From NCBI GenBank assembly GCA_015489765.1, contig WFZC01000054.1, positions 1 to 42,222 of the forward strand: a stretch of DNA of 42,222 bases, given 5' to 3'. Positions 8,644 to 16,522 of the stretch are shown piece by piece. Positions within the stretch are counted from its first letter, which is position 1. Every line of letters starts with the position of its first letter. Both the position numbers and the translations under genes were made by a program. This DNA comes from Desulfobulbaceae bacterium. GTDB taxonomy: Bacteria; Desulfobacterota; Desulfobulbia; Desulfobulbales; Desulfobulbaceae. The notes beneath the pieces are model-generated. The model was given only the letters and a program-made list of their open reading frames with translations. It searched no databases and was not told the origin of the DNA.

Positions 8644-9542
8644 GGCTGCGGTTCTATCTGTCTGATTATCCTGTCGTATTCTTTAGTTCTTTGCGCAATG
8701 ACCCGGGCGATTATCTTCTGTTCCCCTGCTGTTAGATCCTGCTGCCATGCGGTGAGCGGGTCATGGGACGAGGCGTTGACCGGTTTGCAGTCAAGATCCC
8801 GGGTCAGGGTGAAGCCGAGGAAAGAATCAAGCTCGGCCACTGTTCCGAGAGGATTCCGGCATAAGGTCTGGTAGTCGAGCCAGCAGACTTCGTCGCAGCC
8901 GAGATCCTGCAGGGACTCGATCAGTTGCAGGTTCATGTCGATCCAGGCGGTGGGAAGGGTCTCGAAATCCGGCATCCGGGGTCGGACATCCGTCATGGTA
9001 AACGACCAGCAGGCTCCGCCCCCCGGATACGCGGCACGGTACCCTTGGCCAGTGATCCGGGCAAGGTGTTTTTTCATGCTGGCCACCTGACCATGGATGT
9101 CCCGAATCAGGACAATAAAGCGGGCCTCCGGGAAGATGGCGCGCAGGTAGGCGACCTTGTTTACAAGGTGGGTGGACTTGTTCAACAGATAGAAGGGATG
9201 GCCGTGTTTCAAAATGCTTTCGTTGCCGTAGCGAATTTTTCGGTACAGGCGGTGCATCTGCCGTCCGGGATAGTTGCGCCGGTGGTGGAAGCGGCCAAAC
9301 TCCCGGCGGACACGTTCACGGATCACCGGTGTTGCAGCAGCTGCGTCAAGAGCGGGACAGGTGGGCACTAGGCCACAGGGCGCCTCTCCTGTGCCGGTCC
9401 AGAAACGATTCAGTTCCGAGCCCAGGACCTCGATCTGTGGGTTGGCGGAGAGGAGGTTGCGAAAAAAGGTTGTGCCCGAGCGCATGAGCCCGAGGAGAAA
9501 AAGGATTTGACAGGGCAGAGGGGGGAGATCCTGGTTCAGCAT
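8640..9542 (-). CDS. PAPS-dependent sulfotransferase
   Basis: This 300-residue protein matches the sulfotransferase family. The 5'-phosphosulfate-binding loop is near residues 15-30 (FLLGLMRSGTTFFRNLLS, a P-loop-like RSGTT) and the 3'-phosphate-binding region is IFPEARFIVLIRDIHGQVAS. Such enzymes transfer sulfate from PAPS to hydroxyls of carbohydrates or small molecules in the cytoplasm. Start ATG 9542 is chosen because the sulfotransferase similarity begins there and it overlaps the flippase stop by seven bases. The frame is open for a further 1.4 kb upstream, but that is the out-of-frame shadow of the flippase. Placement between a flippase and a DUF354 gene suggests sulfation of a lipid-linked oligosaccharide or polysaccharide before export. 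Confidence 0.87.
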   Translation of the reverse strand: MLNQDLPPLPCQILFLLGLMRSGTTFFRNLLSANPQIEVLGSELNRFWTGTGEAPCGLVPTCPALDAAAATPVIRERVRREFGRFHHRRNYPGRQMHRLYRKIRYGNESILKHGHPFYLLNKSTHLVNKVAYLRAIFPEARFIVLIRDIHGQVASMKKHLARITGQGYRAAYPGGGACWSFTMTDVRPRMPDFETLPTAWIDMNLQLIESLQDLGCDEVCWLDYQTLCRNPLGTVAELDSFLGFTLTRDLDCKPVNASSHDPLTAWQQDLTAGEQKIIARVIAQRTKEYDRIIRQIEPQP

Positions 9543-11023
9543 CTTGATTTTTCTTCCCGTGGGGCGGCAGCCCGCTTTCGTGTCAGTCTGGCAAGGTAAT
9601 GGCCTAGGTCTAGATAACGGTAGCCCAGAATCCCGTAGAGCAAAAGGAGGACGATCTCCATCGCCGCCGCCAGGCCACCGCTTACAGGCAGAGAGGCTAA
9701 CGCCATCAGGCCGGCGGCGACCGGGAAGACGAGCAACCGTCCGGGCCGCAGGCGGATTTCTGCTGTGTGCCGCATCGCCAGTATCCAGAGAAAAAAGACC
9801 GCTGCTCCAGTCACCGAGCTGCCGATGGCGATCCCGCCTATCCCGAGAGGGGAGACCAGAGCGAGGCTGAGCCCTAGGTTGATGAACAGGCGGATGGGCG
9901 ACAGTTTCATCACGATATGCGGAAGGCCGATGCTGACAAAGATCGAGCCGACCGATCCCGTCCCTCCCCGCAGTGTCAACCCGACGGCCAGGATGCCGTA
10001 GGGGATGAAGGCCTGCTGAAAAATATCCCGGCCGGGGTAGAGCAGAGAGACGAGAGGATGAAACAGCCACCAGACGATGAGGGCGGTGCCGGACAGGATA
10101 AAAAGGCTTCCGGACATGGTCTTCTCGATGAAATCCTGCAGCTCTCCGATCCGTCCCTCGAGGTACAGTTCGGTGATCACCGGACCGGTCACTTTCTGCA
10201 GGGCTGCAGGGAAGAGGGTGAGCGGTTGCGTCAGCAGGAAGGCCACGCTCAGGACGCCGACCTCCTTGGTTCCGAGGAAAGATCCGGCGATGAGAAAGGC
10301 GATCCGGCCGTCGAGCTCTAGAAAAAGGCGGCTGAGAAGGATCTTGCCCCCGTACCCGGCAAGGTCGTGGGCCGGGCGGGAAATCCCCTGCAGGCGGATT
10401 CTTCTTTGCAGCCGTTCCGTATACAGGAGCAGAAAGAACAGGGCGGCCTCGGTGGCGGCGAGGGCCAGCGCCGCCGCACTCAGGGATGGGCGGATGAGGA
10501 CGAAAACCGCCGTAAGGCCGATGAGGAGCGTGGCGCGGCCGCTTTCGGCGATGGCGAAGGCACGGATCCGGCGCAGACCGCGTAGGTGGGAGAGGATCAT
10601 CTTGTTGGCCGCAAAAAACGGGAGCCCGAACACGGCGATCCTGAGGAGCGTGGCCAGTTCTTGCGTTTGCAGCCAGACCGCGGCCTGCTGCCGGAACAAC
10701 CAGAGGATGAGCAGGAGCAGGCCTGCGCCGGGAATGGACATGAGGAGAGCGGCCGAGAGATAGCGCTCGTTCACGGCCGGGGAGTGCCGGTGCTCGGTGG
10801 CGAATTTGGTCACCGCACCCGGCATGCCGAGGCCGGCCAAGGTTCCGGCGGCGAGATAGACAGTCATGAGCAGGGTGTAGGCCCCAAGCCCCTGGCTGCC
10901 GAAGAAATTGCCGATAATGAGGTTGAGTCCGGCCCCGGCCAGGGCGATCAGTGCTGTGCCGCCAAGGACCCATGCGCTCTCACCCGCGATGGCACGAAAT
11001 GTGTCCTGCGGCCTGTCTTTCAT
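9536..11023 (-). CDS. Oligosaccharide flippase, Wzx/MATE-like
   Basis: This 495-residue, highly hydrophobic protein has about 12-14 predicted membrane segments distributed over its whole length, as in the polysaccharide exporter (MOP) superfamily. The N-terminus (SAWVLGGTALIALAGAGLNLIIGNFFG, then LGAYTLLMTVYLAAGTLAGLG and GMPGAVTKFATE) has the typical Wzx pattern of a first helix followed by GxxGxGxY and a charged cytoplasmic loop. It is predicted to move undecaprenyl-linked glycan repeats across the inner membrane. It is the fourth gene of the minus-strand operon and overlaps both neighbours (ATGA with the upstream gene at 11020-11023). I see no adjacent Wzy polymerase, so the polymerase or ligase must be elsewhere or be one of the multi-membrane proteins near 19-24 kb. 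Confidence 0.87.
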   Translation of the reverse strand: MKDRPQDTFRAIAGESAWVLGGTALIALAGAGLNLIIGNFFGSQGLGAYTLLMTVYLAAGTLAGLGMPGAVTKFATEHRHSPAVNERYLSAALLMSIPGAGLLLLILWLFRQQAAVWLQTQELATLLRIAVFGLPFFAANKMILSHLRGLRRIRAFAIAESGRATLLIGLTAVFVLIRPSLSAAALALAATEAALFFLLLYTERLQRRIRLQGISRPAHDLAGYGGKILLSRLFLELDGRIAFLIAGSFLGTKEVGVLSVAFLLTQPLTLFPAALQKVTGPVITELYLEGRIGELQDFIEKTMSGSLFILSGTALIVWWLFHPLVSLLYPGRDIFQQAFIPYGILAVGLTLRGGTGSVGSIFVSIGLPHIVMKLSPIRLFINLGLSLALVSPLGIGGIAIGSSVTGAAVFFLWILAMRHTAEIRLRPGRLLVFPVAAGLMALASLPVSGGLAAAMEIVLLLLYGILGYRYLDLGHYLARLTRKRAAAPREEKSRC

Positions 11024-11955
11024 TCCTGACCCTCCGGCAACGCAGGTGCCCTGCGACGGTTACCTGTGGAAAGGGCCCGCCAGTGGACCAGGCTTTCGGC
11101 AAAGGTGGGCACCAAGGTCACCTTTGCCGATATCTTCATCAGGAAACGCACCCATCCCCTGAAGGCCTCGTCGGTGGCAAAGTTCATGATATGAGCCATG
11201 TAGTTGTGCGGTTGGAGGGCCTGGTGGCGGTGGAGGAGATACGAAAACGCCCGTGACCTGGCGGTAACGGCGAGTCGCGCCTTCAGCCATTCTGTCCGGC
11301 CCGGCGCGGCCAGATGAGAGGGAATGAGCAGTCCCTGGCGGGGCAGGATGGTCAGCCATGGTGATGAGTCCGGATAGACCAGGTGGGGCTGGAAGATGAG
11401 CGGCCAGGCGCGGGGGGCGGGGAAGCCGGTTTCGCTGAGGGTCCGCTTGAGCCAAAGCACGGCAGAGAGAAAACGGACCCCCTGCGTGGCGTACAGACGG
11501 TCGGTCACACCCGGTTCCCAACCATGGGCCGGGGCCACGAAGATCTCCGGAAAAGGCAGGCCAAGGCTTTGATAGATTCGGGCGCACCACTCGACATGCT
11601 GTTTTTGTTCCGGCTCCGGGCGCCGTTCGTCCCTGCGGTAGTCATGAAACTCGACGTAGCGCTCTCTCCACCGGTGGCTGTAGCCGTGGTCGGCCAGGAT
11701 GATGCGGTCGGTGTGTTTGCCGAGAAAGTCTATCAGTCGGCCTGAGTCTGCATGGGGCTTTGCGCCGGGGGTGACACGCTTGACATCCATGAATGAGGCC
11801 GTGCAGGCCAGAACGATCTGGATGTCGAACTCCTTGGTCAGCCGGAGGATGTTTACGTATGCGGTAAAGGGGATTTCAGTACTCCGTCCGCACGGGTAGA
11901 CATGGCGGAAGGCTCCGTCGTCGACTATCAGGAAGAACGGTTCCCGGTTATCCAT
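11020..11955 (-). CDS. Polysaccharide deacetylase-like protein
   Basis: This 311-residue protein resembles NodB-fold/DUF2334-type deacetylases. The N-terminus FFLIVDDGAFRHVYPCG could supply the first catalytic Asp pair of the fold. DRIILADHGYSHRW provides the H-x-x-x-H-like metal motif, and EIFVAPAHGWEPG resembles the later R/xPP-G loop. There is no signal peptide, so a cytoplasmic location is predicted, unlike peptidoglycan deacetylases. ATG 11955 is preferred over the upstream TTG-type start because it leaves an eight-base overlap with the methyltransferase gene and starts right before the conserved core. Likely role: removal of an N- or O-acyl group from a sugar intermediate of this cluster. 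The specific reaction is not shown by the sequence. Confidence 0.68.
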   Translation of the reverse strand: MDNREPFFLIVDDGAFRHVYPCGRSTEIPFTAYVNILRLTKEFDIQIVLACTASFMDVKRVTPGAKPHADSGRLIDFLGKHTDRIILADHGYSHRWRERYVEFHDYRRDERRPEPEQKQHVEWCARIYQSLGLPFPEIFVAPAHGWEPGVTDRLYATQGVRFLSAVLWLKRTLSETGFPAPRAWPLIFQPHLVYPDSSPWLTILPRQGLLIPSHLAAPGRTEWLKARLAVTARSRAFSYLLHRHQALQPHNYMAHIMNFATDEAFRGWVRFLMKISAKVTLVPTFAESLVHWRALSTGNRRRAPALPEGQE

Positions 11956-12667
11956 CGACGTTTCTTTTCGGAATTGCTGTAAATATAAGGTGTCCGCCCA
12001 GCATTGTCGATCTGAGCAGGCGTTGCTCAAGGGTCATGTGGAAGGGGTATAGCAAACGTTTGAACAACATATCCATCCATCTCTTCGGGAAATACCATAT
12101 GCAGGTCTCCATGGAGATGGGGTGGAAGTAATCCCTGGCAAGTGCAAGCAATTCCCTGCTGTTTACCCAGTCTTCCACTGGCTGCGTATTACGGAAAGCG
12201 GCAGGGATCCGGTGGCGGCGATCGTTGTTTGGAGTCGTCAGTATTAATATACCATTATCTCTCAAACAAGCGGCACAGTTTGCCAGAAAGGTCCGTTTTT
12301 CTTCGCGAGGAATATGTTCAAAAATTTCTACAGCAGTCAGAATGTCATAATGGGGCTCGAGGTCTTGCGGCTTGGAAAAATCTAGTGATATGAAGTCTGC
12401 CTCAGGTATTCTTTTTTTCAGATTTCCAAGGACGCTGTCCGTGATGTCAGCTCCGGTCAGTTTCAATCGGGGATTTCCGGTGAACTGTCTGATCAGATGC
12501 CCCGGACCACACCCTACGTCGAGCATCTCCAGCTTATCTGCCTTGTTCGAGACAAGCTGTTTTTTGATCTTTCGTTGTACTTCGTTGAAGAGGATTCGTT
12601 TGCTGATTGTGGGGCGTTGACTGATTTTGACAGAAAAGAAACGGTCATAATAGCCTTGTTTATCCAT
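11948..12667 (-). CDS. SAM-dependent class I methyltransferase
   Basis: This 239-residue protein has motif I MLDVGCGPGHLIRQF, a second acidic strand KLTGADITD, motif IV DILTAVEIFEHIP and LRDNGILILTTPN, all typical of class I methyltransferases (Methyltransf_11/25-like). The start ATG 12667 has a strong AGGAG about seven bases upstream, and the gene overlaps the preceding GT4 gene by eight bases. The C-terminal part contains WYFPKRWMDMLFKRLLYPF, a possible membrane-facing helix. It probably methylates a sugar of the polysaccharide made by this operon. Specificity cannot be assigned. It is not a close duplicate of the other methyltransferase at 6816-7652; the two share only the fold motifs. Confidence 0.85.
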   Translation of the reverse strand: MDKQGYYDRFFSVKISQRPTISKRILFNEVQRKIKKQLVSNKADKLEMLDVGCGPGHLIRQFTGNPRLKLTGADITDSVLGNLKKRIPEADFISLDFSKPQDLEPHYDILTAVEIFEHIPREEKRTFLANCAACLRDNGILILTTPNNDRRHRIPAAFRNTQPVEDWVNSRELLALARDYFHPISMETCIWYFPKRWMDMLFKRLLYPFHMTLEQRLLRSTMLGGHLIFTAIPKRNVDG

Positions 12668-13742
12668 GGTGTTTCTCCTGTGACGTCGTCGACGTTTTGT
12701 CAGAGCAGGATTTTCCGGCCGTGTCGTTAAAGATCCGGACATACTCCTCCATGAGTCGTAGCGGATGGAAGTGTTGCCGGATATAGTCGGCGCCGCGGTG
12801 GTTTGGGGCTGTGGCCTCCCGCAGCTCCTCTATGGCCCGGGCCGTTTCTTCGTAGTTTATGACGGTGCGCGTCTCCGGTATCGATATGTTGCAGATGACG
12901 TAGCGGCCCAGGGCCAAGGCCTCGAGGATCATTCGCGGCATGCCGTCATGGTAGGTTATCCGCAGCAGTCCCCGGACTTTTTTCAACACGGCTGGGATAT
13001 CGTCGACATAGCCGATGCAACGGATATTCGGCGGGACGTCACCCAAGGCGGCCCCCCGGCCGACCACGTCGATGCGCAGGTCCGGATAGTCAGCGGCCAG
13101 GCGTAGGACTGTCTGCCAGCCATAAAAGTCTCGGGTATCGGCGTTGGCATGGAAACCGATGTAGGTAAGGATGCGCCACTCCGGTGGCAGCGGTTGCGGA
13201 TCAGCCGGAATATGGTGGAGGACGGGGAGGTATGCGGCGCTCACCCCGGCCATATCCAGTTCCTTGACAAGAGTCGGGGCGCAGGCGTAATGCCGAGTGA
13301 CGCAGCGGGCGAGGTAGAAAAGGAAGAGCCGCGGAAAGGCGATAACCATTCCGGCAAAGAGGCGGGGAAGGCCATGGACGCCGCTGAGGCAGGCCGTGGC
13401 CGCGGATATATTCTTGTTTGTGCCCATGTCATTGATCGGCGGCCGTTTTCTTGCCGTAACCTTGAGGACGTCTCCGCCTATCCACTGAAGGATCACTGGT
13501 TTGCCCAGAAGTCGGGCAATGGGCAAAAGGGCTATCCTGAGATTGGCGGGGGAATGGCAGTAAACCAGGTCCGCCGCCGCCATCGCCCGGATTTCCCTGA
13601 TTATCCGCCTCGGCCTGGGAGACCAATCCGAAAGCCAGAGTTGGAGTTCCTTGTGCTTGGCCAGCAGCTTGAAGGCTGGATGAACCTTGGCCGATGCAAG
13701 GGCATGGACCCGCAATGATCTATTATTGGTATGATTTTTCAT
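12660..13742 (-). CDS. Family 4 (GT-B) glycosyltransferase
   Basis: This 360-residue protein shows a GT4-like architecture: an N-terminal acceptor domain with ADLVYCHSPANLRIALLPIARLLGKPVILQWIGGD, a linker with a membrane-attracted segment, and a C-terminal donor domain with RILTYIGFHAN, LRIDVVGRGAALGD, IRCIGYVDDIPAVLKKVRGLLRITYHDGMPRMILEALALGRYVI. The E-x7-E motif of retaining GT-B enzymes is represented in the GMPRMILEALALG region. It is the first gene of the six-gene minus-strand operon. The upstream 0.7 kb separates it from an IS256 remnant, and no clear ribosome binding site precedes ATG 13742, so the start is moderately certain. Confidence 0.8.
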   Translation of the reverse strand: MKNHTNNRSLRVHALASAKVHPAFKLLAKHKELQLWLSDWSPRPRRIIREIRAMAAADLVYCHSPANLRIALLPIARLLGKPVILQWIGGDVLKVTARKRPPINDMGTNKNISAATACLSGVHGLPRLFAGMVIAFPRLFLFYLARCVTRHYACAPTLVKELDMAGVSAAYLPVLHHIPADPQPLPPEWRILTYIGFHANADTRDFYGWQTVLRLAADYPDLRIDVVGRGAALGDVPPNIRCIGYVDDIPAVLKKVRGLLRITYHDGMPRMILEALALGRYVICNISIPETRTVINYEETARAIEELREATAPNHRGADYIRQHFHPLRLMEEYVRIFNDTAGKSCSDKTSTTSQEKHHG

Positions 13743-14430
13743 AAATACTGTGCTACTGCCATCAAGATCGTTTTTTGGGGCAGACGACTATTAAAAGGTG
13801 TTGAAAAGTATCTCGCAGATGTCGATTTTCTGTTATCCTGGGTTGAAAAATCAGCTTTTTTTCGCTTACACTTCCTTGCGGGGGGATTGAGGTCTGAAAC
13901 GTATCAGTTGATTGTTGAATTTCCCCTATGAGCTGTGAATGCTTCCTGATTGCAAGACAAGCTAACCGCCAAGTTCAGCAAGTTTATGGACGGAGGTTGC
14001 TTCTTCTGTAACCGATTACGGGATATCCGATTACCCGGAATCAATACAGGACCTGTAAGCGGTGACAGGGTGCTACAGCTGTGCGTGATCGGACTTCACA
14101 ATTATACATCCCGTATATTGGGAGGCTCGAGCGCGTGCAGAGGGGTGCCCTGTGACCGCTGATCTTCTTCCTGACCCCAGCCATCTTTATCAACAATACA
14201 GCAATAGAGGCAAATGTCATCTGGCCATGGTAGCCCGTTGACTACGCACTCGAACATCTTCAAGGCCGGTCTGATTTTTCAATAGATTGGTTAGTGTACC
14301 ATCTTTTCAGTAAATTCTGAGGAGGCACATTGCCTATAGCAGGTCACTGCTTATCCTGTCGTGATCCGGTTTCAACCTCAAACCAAAGGAAAAAACAAGG
14401 ACCGGCCCAACTCAGAATACCCGGTTCGGG
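13743..14430. other. Non-coding or decayed stretch between glycan operon and IS256 remnant
   Basis: This 690-base gap must contain the promoter of the minus-strand glycan operon. I could not pick a convincing -35/-10 pair. Short open frames (such as 13950-14162 on the plus strand) have no recognisable similarity. The part from about 14280 probably includes the left edge of the IS256-like element, but I could not define its inverted repeat. Confidence 0.4.
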
Positions 14431-15180
14431 TTGGCATTGGAACTACTGACTGATAACGGATTTGACGGTATTGCCAACGCTAAGACTATCTTACTCTATT
14501 CCGCCATGAAAATGGAACGTTCCCTGTATATACAGGCGGCGCCTTATGAGCGGCATGAACATCGTCAAGGCCATGCAAATGATTACAAACCGAAAACGGT
14601 CAAGACCAGAGTCGGGCATATAACCCTTGCTTTACCTCAAACAAGAGGCAGCGGCTTCTTCCCCGGCAGCCTTGTGCGGGGATCAGGGTCGGAACGTGCC
14701 CTGAAGATTGCCTTGGCAGAGAGTTGTGTCCAATGCCTATCACCTCGTAAAGCCGCAGAAATCATAGAGGAGACCCGTGGGCTCGACATCAGCTCCAGCG
14801 AGGTGAGCCGAGATGCCGCAGAACTCGATGAACAGCTCGAAGCCTGGCGTAACAGGGCACTCGGAGCATATCCCTATGTGTACCTGAATGCCAGATAGGA
14901 AAAAAAGACCGTCACGGCGGCATGGTCCTTTCCTGTGCCGTCCTGGTTGCCGTTGGCATTGATTTCATGGGAAAACAGGACGTACAGGGTGTATCGGAGT
15001 CTCTGTCCGGGCAGGAGGTCCATTGGCGGCAATTTCCCGGCTCCTAGAAAGACCGGGGCCTGCGCGGGATAAAACTCGGGCGCCCATAAAGGCCCCGGGG
15101 CGGGCAGGGAAGCCATTTTCCCGACCGTACCCTGGCAGAGGTGCCGGTTCCACCTGCAGCAGAATGCGCTGCGCTATGAT
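14431..15180 (+). pseudogene. IS256 (Mutator)-family transposase, truncated and frameshifted
   Basis: The first 155 codons read well as an IS256-type transposase N-terminal region, with MERSLYIQAAPYERHEHRQG, HANDYKPKTVKTRVGHITLA, SERALKIALAESCVQCLSPRKAAEI, SSSEVSRDAAELDEQLEAWRN and YPYVYLNAR. At that point, where the family has the start of the catalytic domain (a DARYEK-like motif), a TAG stops translation. Similarity continues after the stop in neighbouring frames: VLVAVGIDFMGKQDVQGVS, LSGQEVHWRQF, then PTVPWQRCRFHLQQNAL near 15120-15175. The remaining C-terminal half is missing, and the sequence switches abruptly to a glycosyltransferase fragment. Dead element. Confidence 0.85.
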
Positions 15181-15194
15181 ACACTAACCCTGCG

Positions 15195-15380
15195 TACCCC
15201 GTAGTCACCTTTGATGGCGGCGTTTGCGGCAAGATTGTCCGTGATGGAGTCACGGGATGGGTTGTGCCTCCGGACGACGTGGCAGCGCTTGCCGATCCTG
15301 ATTTGCTTGCGTGCGTATCGCTGGCGGCGTGGGCAGTGGGAAGCGTTTTTTCTCGCCGCGGATGTGCCACAGTATTATGA
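15195..15380 (+). pseudogene. C-terminal fragment of a family 4 glycosyltransferase
   Basis: Directly after the IS256 remnant an open frame reads PVVTFDGGVCGKIVRDGVTG followed by WVVPPDDVAALAD. This is the classic GT4 donor-site signature (a G-G-x-x-x-I-V-x-D-G-x-T-G-x-x-V-P-P-x-D pattern). The frame then drifts into unrelated residues and ends at TGA 15378-15380, 35 bases before the next gene. No start or N-terminal domain exists, so this is a gene end, probably cut off by the IS256 insertion or by later deletion. It lies in the same orientation as the following three-gene operon. Confidence 0.65.
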
Positions 15381-15415
15381 ATTTTTTTTAAGGTTTTGAA
15401 AGGGGAGGGATGTTG

Positions 15416-16522
15416 ATGGGGGATAATATGGCGGCATTAAACAGAAAAAACGTTCTCGTTACCGGGGCTTGCGGCACCGTGGGCCGTGAGCTTGTCCGCC
15501 AGCTTCTCGAGGGTGATTATGGGATCGCCTCCCTGGTTGCACTCGACAACAACGAAAGTGAGCTTTTTTTTCTTGAGCAGCGGTTCATGGCCGATGTGCG
15601 GGCCTCATTCTACCTTGCTGACATCCGTGACCGTGACAAGCTGGCAAGAAAGATGGACGGGGTTGATGTCGTTTTCCATTCGGCTGCGTTCAAGCATGTC
15701 ATTCTTTGTGAGCGTTCCCCATACGAGGCTGTGCAGACCAACATCATTGGGGTGCAGAACGTTATTGCCGCGGCCACTGCTGCCGGGGCGCACCGGGTGA
15801 TTTTCACCAGCTCCGACAAGGCCGTCAACCCCACCAGCGTCATGGGAACCTCAAAACTCATGGGCGAAAGGATCATGACCGCGGCCAACTACCAGTCCGC
15901 CGGCCGGACCGTTTTCACCTCGACACGGTTTGGCAACGTCCTGGGGTCGCGCGGTTCGGTTATCCCCATTTTCATGCGTCAGATAAGGGACGGCGGTCCC
16001 GTGACCCTGACCGACCCGGAGATGACCCGTTTCATCATGAGCGTCTCACAGGCGGTACGGCTGGTCATAGATTCGGCCGGGATCGCCAGAGGTGGGGAGG
16101 TGTTCATCACCAAGATGCCGGTGATTCGTATCGCTGACCTGGCCGCCGTGATGATAGAAGAGTTGGCTCCGGTCTTTGGTCATGATCCAGGCCGTATCGA
16201 GATCAGGATTATCGGTGTCAAACCAGGCGAAAAACTGTACGAGGAACTGATGAGTGACGAGGAAACCAGGCGCGCGATTGAGCTTCCTTCCTATTTCGTG
16301 GTCCTGCCTGCCTTCCGGGGTATCTACCGTCAGGTTGAGTATAGTTATCCCGGCCTGTGCGGTGACGGAGTGGACAGGCCATATATCTCTGCAGGCGAGC
16401 CAGCCATGAGCCGGAAAGAGTTGCGGGAATTCCTTAGGAAAAACGATTTGCTGGACACCTCTCAGGCCGGCCATCCTCCCCAGCGGTACTGGCCCGGCGA
16501 GCGCGAGGAAGGAGGATGCTGA
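15416..16522 (+). CDS. FlaA1/CapD-type NDP-sugar 4,6-dehydratase or epimerase (SDR)
   Basis: This 368-residue protein is an extended short-chain dehydrogenase of the polysaccharide biosynthesis (CapD/FlaA1) family. The NAD(P)-binding motif is VLVTGACGTVGREL. The family-specific stretch IFTSSDKAVNPTSVMGTSK carries the catalytic Lys, with Met replacing the usual Tyr of YxxxK as in FlaA1/PseB-type enzymes. FGNVLGSRGSVIPIF and the C-terminal GVKPGEKLYEELMSDEE are also diagnostic. Such enzymes convert UDP-GlcNAc to 4-keto-6-deoxy sugars, often with C5 inversion; the exact substrate here is not determined. The strong AGGGGAGGG (15401-15409) points to ATG 15416, though ATG 15410 or 15428 are alternatives. 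The stop overlaps the sqdB start (TGATG). Confidence 0.86.
   Translation: MGDNMAALNRKNVLVTGACGTVGRELVRQLLEGDYGIASLVALDNNESELFFLEQRFMADVRASFYLADIRDRDKLARKMDGVDVVFHSAAFKHVILCERSPYEAVQTNIIGVQNVIAAATAAGAHRVIFTSSDKAVNPTSVMGTSKLMGERIMTAANYQSAGRTVFTSTRFGNVLGSRGSVIPIFMRQIRDGGPVTLTDPEMTRFIMSVSQAVRLVIDSAGIARGGEVFITKMPVIRIADLAAVMIEELAPVFGHDPGRIEIRIIGVKPGEKLYEELMSDEETRRAIELPSYFVVLPAFRGIYRQVEYSYPGLCGDGVDRPYISAGEPAMSRKELREFLRKNDLLDTSQAGHPPQRYWPGEREEGGC

Noticed and set aside
9543-10973. N-terminal extension of the sulfotransferase frame of about 477 codons
   Set aside because: This is the Pro/Arg-rich out-of-frame shadow of the flippase gene; the sulfotransferase fold begins at ATG 9542, which overlaps the flippase stop.
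13950-14162. A 70-codon frame with a Cys-rich N-terminus upstream of the IS256 remnant
   Set aside because: No ribosome binding site, no recognised family, and it lies in a region with mobile-element debris.
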